A DNA stretch of 64,000 bases from Perca fluviatilis (lineage: Eukaryota > Chordata > Actinopteri > Perciformes > Percidae): positions 14,604,629 to 14,668,628 of the forward strand of contig NC_053134.1 in NCBI RefSeq assembly GCF_010015445.1, read 5' to 3'. A program made the position numbers and the translations under genes. This document shows positions 34,759 through 47,600 of the stretch, in pieces; the first letter of the stretch is position 1; each line of letters starts with the position of its first letter. The notes beneath the pieces are model-generated. The model did no database searches and was not told where the DNA came from. It saw only the letters and a program-made list of their open reading frames with translations.

Positions 34759-35096
34759 TTAAAGTTCGGACCGATAACGAGGACATTAAGTGTAAAGATT
34801 CCGTGAGAGCTTAACCGCTGTATTTCCAGACTTTGACATTTTTATGATATACAGTATGCACATTATTAAAGACAGATATTTAGTTATTTACACAGTGTTT
34901 TGCCATTATCTGATGGTAGAGTATTTGATGCTATCCTGTATTCCATGGAGTCGGGCCATTTCCTCCTCTTGCGCTCCGTAGCGGACAATGTGACAGTGAG
35001 ACAGCGCCGATTAAACCTTAAGAACGTGGGAAGTGGCGTACACACATTTTCAGCCCCATTTTGTGCGTTACGCCACATTTATAAATGAGACTCCAG

Positions 35097-37978
35097 GTCC
35101 TGCAGACAGAACGCTTGACAACTGATCCAGTCTGGGAAACACACTCAGCCAACAGACACATGCTGTATATTCAGAAGTTAAGAGGCACTTTGCAACAACA
35201 GAACACAATACAAAACTATGTCACTTTGACCTACACTTAGTATGATCCTACCCACATACTGTACATCTGGTGGAGGTTGGAGAGTCATAACATGATGTAG
35301 AGTTTGTGTATGCAGACAAAGTTCTAAGTGCTACAACATGGCGAGGGAGTAGTTTGTTTGATGTCGTGACTGATCTGAAAGTGGACAAAGTGTTTTGTCT
35401 GCTGAAGTGCTTTTTGACACTGCTTTTAAGGGATACCTGCCCTACCATCCAACTGTGTGCATGTGTTTTCATGTGGCCTCAGCTACTCTCCCGAAAAAGT
35501 TGTTTTCCTGCAGTAAAAGCAGAGAAAGTGCAAGAGACAGAGGGTGAAATGGAAAAAAAGGAAAAAAAGCAAGAAAATAGAGCAAAAACAATAAAGAGAG
35601 GACAGTGTAAAGTGAGGGGAAAAATAGATGAAACATTAACCATGAGTGTACTGCAGTACAGCAAAGCAGTTTCAATTAGTCCATATGAAAGAGGGGTCCT
35701 TTTGCTCTGCTTTAAAATGCCATTTCTAAAGGCTAGGATTACTGAGGCATTGTATGGTTGTGCTCTTGCACACTTTGAAGCTGTACATGGCTCGCTAATA
35801 AAATAACAGCAATAATTATGGACAAGTGACAGTTAAAGTGACATAAAAGAATAGTTTCGGTAGGAGAACTGTTTCAGGACATTTTATCACTATATAACTT
35901 TTAACAACATTTTCCAACATGAGGTTCCAAGCAGTTTTGCAGGATGAGTTAACACTAGATGTATTGATGGTTATTAACCGGCTTATAAAAAAGACTTAAA
36001 CACACTTCAAAACAAACACACAACCTATTTGGGGAGCTGACCTATAATTTTATAAATGTTGCCCTCAGTTCACAGAATTGGTCAGTTAGGAGTAAAAAGC
36101 TGCCATAGAAAGATATTGGATAAAGCGTCATGAATAAAAACAATGTTTACACGTAGTTTCACCTTTAGATCTACTGTTGATATGCAGCATATTTGTTCGT
36201 CACCCTCTGAAAATCCCCTGGGACTTGATGTGCCCCTGTTTCCATTGTTGGATCATGTTATTACCGATTCACTGTATATATTTACCCTTTAGTTCCCCTA
36301 ATCCTCTCTGCCGGACCTGCAGTGAATGTTAAGTAGGGATGCTGTGATAGTACTACTGATTACATTTCTGAATACGAAGCACAATGCAATTGTGATGTAG
36401 AAAACTGCTCTCAAAAATTACTGACCACCTTGAATCATTTTCTTAGCAAATAGATGAAAATGAGTAAAATATGACAGTACACACAGTAACCTCACTTCTC
36501 ATTGTTAATACAATTTAGTGTACATAAGTGTGCATCTTTGGGTTGAATACTGCAGCATCAAAGCAAGCATGCCCAAGGCTACACTTATGCCAACTTCCCG
36601 GCCACTCCAATAGGATGCAGCTTGTTCTTTATCCCTAGACAGGGAGTATGCTTTTTTATTTTCATTTTAGGGGTTTCTTTTATTTTTAACAGTCTCACCC
36701 CCCTCCCCCCTCATACCAGCTGTGGAGCTTTGGACTGTGAACAAAGTGTAGTAGAGTGTAGGATGCTCAAAAATAGGGGTTGAAAGAAAGGACAGACTGA
36801 AAGAATTTGGGAAAATAAATAAAAGTGGAACACCGCTATGGTTCAGAAAATGGTGCTAATTGAGGAGGGATTTGCGACGTTAAGTAACCGAGCGGACAAT
36901 TGCATACTTTGCTCAAAAGAAATGTCCTTATGTTGGATATTCCAGGTTATTACACAGTGTAACAGCTTCACCTTCTCGCACAGGGTGACTTGATGGCATA
37001 TTGTTGCACACAACTGATCAGCAGCTGTGTGTCCGGGAGTGATGTAATGAATCCAGTCAGTTATGGACAGCCAATATGCTTGCTCTGACCTTTTCCTCAT
37101 TCCAAATTCCTTACATGCTCTCTGAAGTAAAAGTTAACTATGTTGCATTCACTGTAATGCAGCTGAATGTGGTCACACAGATGAGTCATCTGAGATGACT
37201 CATTAAATTTGAAGTTTCTCACTTTTCCAGCAACTCTATTCCTGCATGTTCTGCATATTGAGTTGCCATTTTTAATTCATTTCCAATCAGCACTCCTAAC
37301 CAAAGACTAAATTAACCAAAGTATGGTCAGAATGGACATAGTAGAGTGAAAAAGTTAGGGGAGGATGCCTTGTGCTATTGTATTACTGTATCAGTTTAGT
37401 GAACACATAATGCCCCCTGTGCTTAAAGTAAAAACAGGTACAACTCAATCTTAGTCGGGACAGGGGGACAATACAGTTGGCAATGTGCTGGACCATCGTG
37501 ATTAAGGAGAAACCCTGCAGACAATCAAACCTTGAATATTCAACATTTCTATTGTTCCGATACGAACCTTGGAGAGGAACACATCTGTAGACCTTACATC
37601 ATTGAGGAGAAGTAATGTCTCAAGATGGAAAAAAAAAAGAGTATCTTTATACTTGCAACTATACTGTCCAACTATACTGTCCTGACTGGCAGACCATCAC
37701 CCCATAAAACTATTTAAGATTTGAGCAATGTCAGAAATCTGACTTTGTGTAACCTCACATAATTTTAACGGAATTCACATCTGTATAAAGGTGGGTTTTA
37801 GTTCTGCAGTTTCCCTTCTGAAATAAATAAATAAATAAGAAGAGATAATGAAAGTACAAGGACACTGCCTGCTCGAATATTCTTTCTTCTTTAAAGATGT
37901 ATGTGGTCTGTGCTTTTCCTTGACCCCCTTTAGATTCCTCCGATCCAGAACAACTCAGACATCTGTCTCTCCCTCTTA
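35097..37978. other. no gene recognised
   Basis: No coding domain, RNA gene or clear repeat. An (AAAT)n stretch lies at 37818-37838 and C runs occur near 36697-36712. A 166-codon open frame at 35306-35806 has Lys/Glu-rich low complexity and no domain. Confidence 0.5.
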
Positions 37979-39302
<1,324 letters not shown>

Positions 39303-39706
39303 ATTAATTCAATTCTATTTATAGTATCAAATCATAGCAAGAGTTATTTCAAGACACTTTACAGATAGAGTAGCTCTAGACCACACTCTATAATATACAA
39401 GGACCCAACAATTTTAGTAATTCCCCCAAGAGCAAGCATTTAGTGCGACAGTGGCGAGGAAAAACTCCCTTATAGGAAGAAACCTCGGACAGACCCTGGC
39501 TCTTGGTAGGCGGTGTCTGACGGTGCCGGTTGGGGGTGTGATGAATAGTGGCAATAACAGTCACAATAAAAGATAATGGAACAGTGACTAGAAATAGTAG
39601 TTGTAGTAGTTCATGGTTTAGCAGGGCACTGCAGGGCATTACAGGACGTAACAGGGCACAGCAGAGCATAGCAGGGCATAGCAGGACCACGGCGACAGCT
39701 ACAGCT
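39303..39706 (-). mobile_element. L2-clade LINE 3' UTR fragment
   Basis: The reverse complement matches the 3' UTR of the L2 at 2650-6330: the GCTGTCGCCGTGGTCCTGCT start, a shorter decamer-repeat block, GAACTACTAC, the GACACCGCCTACCAAGAGCC and TTTTTCCTCGCCACTGTCGC segments, and the final ACTATAAATAGAATTGAATT tail. It is 5'-truncated within the UTR, so it has no coding part. Confidence 0.85.
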
Positions 39707-40233
39707 ATTAGCCTGTTTTGCACCCCACCTCTTTCTTCTCACCAACTACTGTAAGAAGTAAAGAAATGGATATAAAACTTCCCAACCCAAAGAAACAACT
39801 GTTGATTCTATACTTTTCCTCCCAGGACCAATCAGTATGAATTAATCCAGACAAGCAGGAGTATCTCAGCATGTCCCTAAAACCCAACAGTTAGCACGTT
39901 CAAAATACCCAAACAATGCGGTGCAGCATATCCCCGGCTACTTCCCATTGTAATTTAAGAAGAATATATAAAGAAACAAACAAAAAGCTCTCAGTGTGAA
40001 ATCAACACATTTCCACCTCTGATAACAATACTGGGTTCCCCTGCTGCCCTTTTACTTCTTCCAGCACCTTTTTGGTGCATTCAGAGCTACACAACCTATT
40101 AGAGGGGGAATCGAGGGCTATGAATGGACATTGATTGGAGGGAAGTAGATGTGTGCTTTCCAAAGGAGTTATTAAACATGGAAAGAATGATTGCTGCATG
40201 CAAGTGCATGCATGTTTTCTGTCTTAAGCCCTA
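39707..40233. other. no gene recognised
   Basis: No supported feature. Confidence 0.5.
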
Positions 40234-40237
40234 TTCG

Positions 40238-41170
40238 CACGGGATAAGTATTACCTGGTGACCTCCAGTCATTTGTAATAATTGTGGAGGTTGTCTGTGA
40301 TCTTAATCCCGTGCGAATCGGTCATGTCTGTAATTTGTAAAGTAATAATTCCCCCGCAAATGACCTACCATATTTCGCCGAAAACGGAGGTCCTGTGATA
40401 ATATTAGTCCCGTGCGAATCGGCATCTCTGATTTGTCCAGGATTTGGCCGGGGCTTTTTGTTTTTCAAGGTACCTATTTCCTTCTTTTGCGCCTTTTTAT
40501 CCATCTTTCGCGAAGAATGGAGGGTGCGTTGGAGTGTTTTGACAGTGTTTTGGGTTCTGGGTCATGTCGCTATACATCATATACAATTTGCAGAAAGAGA
40601 AAGATGAAAACCACCACAAGTGCGAAGACAAAAAGAATGATTAGATGGCGATGGATGACATGTATAGCAGCATGCGGTAAATATATTTTTTGTTTGTATC
40701 ATACATCTAGAGATAACGACAAGACATCTCCAAGCCATAGCTTATCAAAAATAATGCACAATCAAGCGAGGGGGCTCACTTCATAATTAGAGGTTAATGT
40801 TACAAATAAATCAAGCTAATAGATTTTAACCTGGTGAAATGTTTTGTTTTATCCATCTAACCGGACCCTGCTTGACACCACCCGGAAAAAAAGTGAGAAA
40901 GAAAAAGGAGAGGTCGGAAGTTCGGACGATGACTGACTACCCGGTTGAGATTGTGTGCGTGTGTGTCCTCGAGATCTGACCACACACAAACACACGTAGC
41001 AGAGCTACCCACACCCATGTTTCTACTGTTGCTTAATGTCAGTAAATTCGAGTAAAATCACAGGCTTCGCTTATCCCGTTCGAATGCGCCAGATGAAACT
41101 CAGACGTGGGTGGGTAATTTATAATTCACACGAGGTCCCTAGATAATACTTATCCCGTGCGAATAGGGCT
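40238..41170. mobile_element. TTAA-flanked DNA transposon (933 bp) with subterminal repeats
   Basis: The ends are inverted repeats of about 38 bases: GCCCTATTCGCACGGGATAA then GTATTACCTGGTGACCTC on the left, and the same with few changes on the right in reverse complement. TTAA lies at 40234-40237 and 41171-41174. Inside the left end the word CCCGTGCGAATCGG recurs (40308-40321, 40409-40422), echoing the terminal CGAATAGGGC. No transposase is recognised; the open frames at 40395-40786 have no domain. Confidence 0.85.
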
Positions 41171-41174
41171 TTAA

Positions 41175-42099
41175 TCAAAGAACTGATAATCCAAGAAAAT
41201 AAACTGCCATTTTGTGTAGCTAGTTTTAATACTATAAATTTATACAAGCGGTTTATTAAAGGCTGTATTATAGTATTATACTGTATATTGGCATACAGAA
41301 AATGTGTTTGCATGCAAGCATTGCCTTTGTGGCAATTTGTGCCTCAGGGTCATGAAACTCAGACTCACTAAACACAGATTTCCATTTCAAAATTTATGTG
41401 AAAAGCTTCGAGCTTTTTAAAAATCACTATATATTATGGTGTTCAGCAAGGTGTATAAGAGCTAAGCAGGTTTTCAGTATGGCCTTAAGGGCCTGAATGC
41501 ATATGGAGTAAATGATGAAGTGTAGCACGGGTTCAAAAGATCACAGTGAAAGAAGTGCCGCAAGTATAAAGTGAATGCAGAAAACTACTAACTGCATATG
41601 TAAAAATACATTTATAAACAAATCATCCAATTTGCCATTTTTAATTCCCCATGGAGTCATTGCCAACTCTTTTTGATGCAGAAGTGGAAGAGTCGTTTTT
41701 TTTAACATATGATACAGTTTCTACTTTAATATTGCTCTGGAGACATGATTGAAAATAGCAGTTAATAATGAAGATTTTTTTTGATGAATCAAATTTTAGT
41801 GGAGACTCCAAAATGGAGTTTTTAGGCTGAGCTTTCCAACATGTGCTCACTCAGTAGAACCACCAGCTGTCAACTTGGCTAGCTGTTAGCTCACCGCCAG
41901 CTAGCCTTTTACACTCCAGCAATTCAGACCTGACTATCCAAATTACATTACATTTAGAAATGTAGTTACACTATAATTCGGGGTTACGACAATAAGTGCA
42001 ACTGTGAACTGCCACTAAAGAGGTGAAGATAATGGCGAAGGGCAGGGCGAGCAGAAATGCAATGATTTAAAGTAATAATCAGCTAAGGAATTATTTACC
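41175..42099. other. no gene recognised
   Basis: AT-rich, no supported feature. Confidence 0.5.
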
Positions 42100-42325
42100 A
42101 TTAAGTAAATGGTAAATGGACTAAATTGCACTGTAACTATACTGTATATATTCTACCTTACCAGACAAAGCTCTTTACAATTCGCCTCCCATTCACCCAT
42201 TCACACACACATTCATACAGTGATGGTAGCGGAGCTGCCATGCAAGGCGCTGGCCTGGCCATTGGGAGCAACTCAGGGTTCAGTGTCTTGCTTAAGGACA
42301 CTTTGACATGCAGACAGGAGGTCGA
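42100..42325 (+). repeat. dispersed fish repeat (TAAATGGTAAATGGACT type)
   Basis: Landmarks in order: GTAAATGGTAAATGGACTAA, AGCTCTTTACAATTC, CACCCATTCACACACACATT, GGGAGCAACTCAGGGTTCAG and GACATGCAGACAGGAGG. I recognise these from a repeat abundant in teleosts. Its class is not clear to me. Confidence 0.6.
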
Positions 42326-42340
42326 TTAGATATTAAACAG

Positions 42341-42985
42341 GGATGCACCGAATCCAGGATTCGGCTTTGGATTCGGCCAAATACTGGGCTTTTTGACGGG
42401 GTTTGGTTTCTGCCTTAGAATTTTTTTCCACCGAACCGAACGCTACGCTTGCACTATGTGCGCTACACTGGTCGACGTAATGACGCTGCCGTTGATTACA
42501 GGAAGGTGTTTATGTAGGTGGACCGTTCAATGCAGAAGGCTGTGAGAAAAGTGTTGTTTGACATGTTCAATTTGCAATGCCGATTCTGCTCGTGGTGGCA
42601 AGGACCCTAAACAATACACAACATCGCTGCTGTTAAAACATTTGCGTATAAAACATCCAAAAGATTCCGAGTTGTGCATGAAGGAATCTACAGACAGCAG
42701 CCAAAATGCAGCAACTTCTGGTACGGCAAAACAGTTAAAAACTTGTGTTAACCAGACGACCATTACCAGCTTTGCTAGCCCTACACCGACAACAGTCAAA
42801 ATAGTTTTTTATTCTTGTCTTCCTGGCATAATGTTGCCTATTCTTTTTTTTTTTACAGTTAAAATAAAATTAAAAATTCACTGCTGTGGACATTCAAGGA
42901 TGGGAGTAGGATTCGGTATTCGGTTTCAGGAGAATCTTAACCAGTGGATTCGTTATTTGACCGAACCCCAAAAATCTGGATTTAA
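42341..42985 (+). mobile_element. hAT element remnant
   Basis: The left end reads CAGGGATGCACCGAATCCAG followed by GATTCGGCTTTGGATTCGGC, typical of a hAT terminus. The middle encodes a BED zinc finger. The right part has inverted-looking GGATTCGGTATTCGGTTTC and TTGACCGAACCCC, but the final CATCCCTG end is missing. Most of the transposase is deleted. Confidence 0.65.
42558..42800 (+). pseudogene. hAT transposase BED zinc-finger fragment
   Basis: The frame encodes a C-x2-C ... H-x4-H finger (Cys3, Cys6, His28, His33 counted from the Met at 42558) with the basic, hydrophobic spacing of BED fingers found at the N-terminus of hAT transposases. It is followed by a Ser/Thr/Ala-rich linker ending in TTITSFASP. 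The conserved Trp/Phe before the first Cys should lie upstream in sequence that is no longer in a clean frame. From about 42800 the frame leaves any recognisable family sequence, and no RNase H-like catalytic domain or dimerisation region remains. In the intact protein this finger would bind the element ends. Confidence 0.65.
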
Positions 42986-44672
42986 TATTAAAATGATTAG
43001 CTGTAATTATGTTATTATCTTCAGGACAGAAATCTTGATGAGCTAGCGAGTAGTCGTGTTTATGACATTTCTATCATGCCATTCAAGGGTAAGGAAGAAG
43101 GGTAATTTACAGGAAGATGAAAATGTCTAACTGGAGAGACGACAAGATTCAGGAACATCTGTCGGTAAGGTGTAACGAAATCGTGATCAAATTATGAGCC
43201 GGCTACGTGACCTATCATGTCCTGCCTCCTGTTCGCTCTACCCAGGCGCCACCCCTCGTCTAAACCAAACAAAGTATTTTTTTACAGAATGCGTCTGACA
43301 CGGACAATCTCCTGTTGTATGCATGTGTGAAAGGACAACTACAGACACCTGATTAATCAAACATTCTATGGAGTTTATATGAAAAAATGGCTTATGTGTC
43401 CCAATACCTCTACAGCTGGCTTCTTCAGTTCTGTGATTCACCTCTCTACTTTCCACTTTTTCCCTCTTTTCCATCTCCTCCTCTCCCTCCTCCTTTCTTC
43501 ACCCATGAGGCTGGGCTACTATGAAGAGCCTCTGCACTAACCCTAGTAAAGTAGACTTAGCAGTGGGCTGCTGCTCTGCAAACACACACATAGAGATAGA
43601 CAGACACTTATCCACATACTTACTGTGATTATAAGGATTACTAACAAATGAGAGTGCAGAATTGAGACGCAGACACGCTTAGACTACACACACAGAGACA
43701 CATATATGGTTTTTCCATTGCAGAAGAAATAGTCGGACAGCGAGTAGACTGTCTGGTTGGGCCTGCTACCTAGCAGGACCACAGCAATGCGCCGTGGCTT
43801 GGCTATCTTCTACTGTGAGGCTGTAGTCGATGCACGTCATTACAGCTTGGCACGGCGCTGCTAAAGTGGACCAACCCGTGAACAAATTTAATACACCTTC
43901 CTGAACAATAGCTCTGATGAGTCGTGAAAAATGCAAATTGACACCTAGGTGGAGTGGAGCTGCTACAGCCATGTGTTGTGAAATAGAGAGTCATTGACAG
44001 CATTATATTGTAGAGAGTGAGCCAGAGAGAAATGGTCCAAGGATGAGCAGATGAGGAAGAGAGAAGCAGACGGAGAATGGAGAAAGAGTAGGGAAAAGAA
44101 AGAGAGGAGATATTTTGTGTGTGGGAGAGGAAGAGTGCAAGACAGAGACAGACTCAGAGAGCATGCATGGAAATTAAAGAGGCAGAACAATGACCTAAAC
44201 GTGTGTGAGGCAGTCTGATACACAGGCTACATGATGACAACAGAACAAAAGTGAAAGAAAGAAAAAGGAAAAAGAAAAAAAGAATGCAGCAGCAGGAGAA
44301 ACCGAGAGCAGCAGAGATAGAGACGTGGGAGGAAAAGAGGGTACAAGACAAGGCTTTTATTACACGACATGTGCGGTGGACAGATGGTGGTGAATTATGT
44401 ATTAAGGCTTTTACACTGCTCCTGTACTTTTGCACTAGAGTAGAAATTGAGCCTGCATGTGGAACAAAATGTTTTGCTAACTTTTCACATCTTAACCCTG
44501 GGGGCTTTTCATAAACATTAACACAACAGTACAGAACATACAGGTGAAAATCCACACAAAACTAAAGCACACATACTGAAGCACACATTGACATTTTACT
44601 TTTATTCTAAACTTTTATTTTAACAGAACAATTGTAAATGTTTAGATTAATCAACTTTTTTTCCATCTGGAT
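42986..44672. other. no gene; weak transposon-like hint
   Basis: Mostly plain sequence. At 43123-43164 the plus strand encodes MSNWRDDKIQEHLS, reminiscent of the start of Myb/SANT-like proteins of Harbinger elements, but it is only about 15 codons and may be chance. A purine-rich stretch covers 44030-44340. Confidence 0.4.
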
Positions 44673-44676
44673 TTAA

Positions 44677-44798
44677 AGGATAAGGCTGTGTTATTCTGTA
44701 TTTTACTTATCATCAACAAATCAAGACACGACCAAACACAATGTGTAAGTGCACATACCTACGTCCCTGTCCGTAGCACTCCAAGCTTAGTTATAGTT
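44677..44798 (+). mobile_element. TTAA-type element, left end, interrupted by copy B
   Basis: It starts TTAA (44673-44676) then AGGATAAGGCTGTGTTATTC and ATCATCAACAAATCAAGACA, which I recognise as the left end of a fish repeat. The sequence after copy B (45306-45420, with AGGAACTATTTCCAGCGGTG and CTCTAGTGAGTAATTACTG) looks like the interior of the same family, so copy B probably landed inside it. Confidence 0.5.
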
Positions 44799-44802
44799 TT
44801 AA

Positions 44803-45301
44803 AGGTCCTATGACATGGTGCTCTTTGGATGCTTTTATATAGGCCTTAGTGGTCCCCTAATACTGTATCTGAAGTCTCTTCCCTGAAATTCAGCCTTGGT
44901 GCAGAATTACAGCCACTAGAGCCAGTCCCACAATGAGCTTTCCTTAGGATGTGCCATTTCTGTGTCTGTAGCTATTTAGGAGGAGAGAGGGGGGGGCAAG
45001 GTGGAGAGTGGGGGTGTGGCCTTGACCAACTGCCACTTTGCTCGTTTGAAAGCCATGATACCTCTCTCACATGGGTGGGCCAAATTCTCTGGGCGGGCAA
45101 AGCAGAGAAAGGGGAGGTAACCAGATCCAGATTCCAGATGGGCCCATCTGAGCTTTCATTTTCTCAAAGGCAGAGCAGGATACCCAGGGCTCGGTTTACA
45201 CCTATCGCCATTTCTAGCCACTGGAGGACGATAGGCAGGCTGGGGAACGCATATTAATGTTAAAAAACCTCATAAAGTGAAATTTTCATGCCATGGGACC
45301 T
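44803..45301. mobile_element. TTAA-flanked element, copy B (499 bp)
   Basis: The left end is AGGTCCTATGACATG and the right end CATGCCATGGGACCT, with TTAA at 44799-44802 and 45302-45305. It is closely similar to copy A in the same orientation, with a shorter G run and without the 30-base palindrome. No coding capacity; the open frame at 44949-45257 has no domain. Confidence 0.88.
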
Positions 45302-45420
45302 TTAAGCAAACGTTACTCAAACAGGATTACATTTGTTAGGAACTATTTCCAGCGGTGGATTGATAGACATTTTGTGCTCTAGTGAGTAATTACTGTGGCA
45401 GGCCGGGTAGGCTATGTGTG

Positions 45421-46980
45421 ATTCAGAAAAAATAAGATGTTGAGTTTTCAATAGTTTTTAGACAATAATGGAGGTCTTTGGCACATTAAAAAGCTTTTAT
45501 AATAAAGTTATCATAGACTACCAATACATTAATTTATCTCCAGTCTGTCTGTGTTGTGGCAGGATGTCTAAAAAGCTGAATTAAGTATCCAAATTTTGGC
45601 AGTAGTAGCGTGACCATTGAACAAAAATAGTGCTGAATTGCAATTTGGTGTGCATTAAAAGCTTAAAAGCTTAAAAGTGGCAACATCTTTTGAACAGGTA
45701 TGTCTAATGTCATGTTGCACCTGCAGGACGTACGAATTATTAAACTGATTAAAAAAAATCCAAACTGGCATATTTACAGATGCATGTGCTCAACTAAATG
45801 CCATCTACTTTCCAACAGCTGTCATTCCTTGTTTCAAATTCGCAATATATGTCAATCAGCATCACATCATAATTATTATTATTGTTATTATATCTAATTC
45901 TCCAAATCAAGCAAAGGCAGGTCTTACAGCAGGGGTTCCACATTACAATTATCGCCTTCATAGAGCTTTATACAGCTTTTCTGACTCACATAGCTCAGAA
46001 AAACAAATGATGCTAAAAGCACAAAACCACAGTGCAAGACATTTGGGAAGAAATACAGGTGTAAGGAGAAATGAAAAGAGCTGGGATGACATTTGCTTCA
46101 CAACCAAGTGAGTTTGTAGTCATGCAGTCAAGTATGTTCGCCCTGCCCCCCCCCCGTCCCATCCCAGTGATGGACTTGGAGCAGCCCACCCTGGCTACTG
46201 CCAGTCATATTGGCCTGCCTGGCACAACGGGCCTTCAGAGGTTCTGCCAAGGCTGGAAACACACTAGTCCTCAGGCCAAAGGGCTAGTAAGGGAATTTGG
46301 CAGTAATGGAGTGTAAAAAGATAAACAGAGAGACAAATGGCAGGGAGAGAGAATAATATAAAATACTAAAAGCAACAGAGGAAGACAAGAGGACAAAATG
46401 CAAAAAGACTCAGAAGGAAAACGTGATTTGTAAAAGAGAGAGCCTAAAAATATGGTCAGTATGATTAAAATGAAATTATTGGAAGTCATCGTCTGTTTCT
46501 TTCCAACTCACAACTTTCTCCAACTCTCAGACACAGACATACACCCTTTCCAATGCAAACTCATACCTTACAGACGGTACACACACTAACTCGCTCACGC
46601 AGAATACACAAATGTAATGAGAGTTGGGTGTTTACACCGTGGAGACAGATGGCTGTTATTAAGTCAGAACGTATCTTGCTCTGTTAGATAAGTTTATTTG
46701 ATAGTTGGCTGGCATGAAGGGCATTTGATTGTGACTTCTACATCTCACAGGCATATTCCACAATCAAATCTAATTTGACAGATTGATCATGTGTGTGCAT
46801 ATGTATATTGTATGTGTGAGAATGTGTGTGCCATATGTACAGGTGCTGTAACTGTGTGTACGGTGCAAATATTATAGGACAGCTTGAGTATGTGCTGTTT
46901 ACATTTCTGTTTATGAAACCCTTTAATTCTAAGAAATCAGTACTGCATAGTCGACTAGATGCACACTACAGCACTACACT
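45421..46980. other. no gene recognised
   Basis: A three-fold TAAAAGCT micro-repeat near 45656-45677, a C run near 46146-46156, and otherwise nothing I can support. Confidence 0.5.
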
Positions 46981-46984
46981 CATT

Positions 46985-47150
46985 GGTGGGAAGTAACTAC
47001 GTGTAAATACATTTACTCATGTACTGTACTTGAGTACAGTTTCGAGGCACTTTGTACTTAATTTTAGTTATTTCCATTTTACAGCTACAGCTGTACCTAC
47101 TAGTTACTTTTCAGATTAAGATTTTACGTTACATATGAAAAGCTCATGAA
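46985..47150 (+). mobile_element. fragment of the GTGGTGGAAGTA...-type element
   Basis: GGTGGGAAGTAACTACGTG, TGTACTTGAGTACAG, GCACTTTGTACTTAATTTTA and AGTTACTTTTCAGATTAAGA follow the order of a fish element beginning CAGTGGTGGAAGAAGTACTC. Only one end is present. Confidence 0.5.
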
Positions 47151-47429
47151 ATACAACAGAGTAATTTCCTGTATCAGTGTCACCTGGGTCTGCACTGGAA
47201 TGCCTCTTTAGTCCCTGAGTGTATTGATTCCAATGGGAGAAGTGAATGTGAAATCAAATTATGATTGATTCTTTCGCCCCCTAGTCACCAAAGTAAATAT
47301 TGATCCGATTTTTCACAAGCCACATATCTCCCGAACATCTGACACTAAAATGGCATTCATCAGACAGAAAAATCAGGAGAAAATTAACTTTGTTTGAGAC
47401 TTGTCTGTCAACAAACTCATGAGATCTGG
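47151..47429. other. no gene; probable outer part of the following element
   Basis: Unidentified. It may belong to the same element as 47430-47600, whose ends I cannot define. Confidence 0.3.
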
Positions 47430-47600
47430 CAACAATTTCAAACCGACCATAATGGCGGCTCGTTCGGAATACAATCTCGTATTTTACGAAAATAGTTCAC
47501 CGAAACGTGTTTCTGAAAACATTTTAAGCAAGAAGTAGGCCATGCAGTTGCTGAATCTGTTTTTTTGATCGACAAAGGTCAGTTTAAAAGATTTTCGTCA
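47430..47600 (-). mobile_element. transposon module shared with 20617-21220
   Basis: The reverse complement aligns with 20816-20970 through GAAAATCTTTTAAACTGACC, ACAGATTCAGCAACT, CTTAAAATGTTTTCAGAAAC and ACGTTTCRGTGAA. Outside this block the two loci differ, and I see no terminal repeats here. Confidence 0.65.

Larger units (their letters stand above)
33275..35093 (-). mobile_element. PIF/Harbinger transposon remnant with nested element
   Basis: The terminal repeats are GGTTCTCATTTATAAA on the left and GAGTCTCATTTATAAA (reverse complement) on the right, followed on each side by sequence rich in GCGTACGC/GTGTACGCC words. CAG flanks both ends (33272-33274, 35094-35096), a 3-base duplication as Harbinger makes. 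The minus strand encodes the start of a Harbinger transposase (34064-33831). A TTAA element is inserted at 34239-34758, so without it the remnant is about 1.3 kb. Confidence 0.8.

Noticed and set aside
35306..35806. A 166-codon open frame with a Lys/Glu-rich centre
   Set aside because: The charged segment arises from a purine-rich stretch; nothing on either side resembles a known protein.
43123..43176. Myb/SANT-like exon
   Set aside because: The similarity covers about 15 codons and is followed by a stop after a few more; it is too short to support a gene.
46071..46316. An 81-codon open frame with Pro-rich segment
   Set aside because: No conserved domain, a C run in the middle, and no splice or promoter context.
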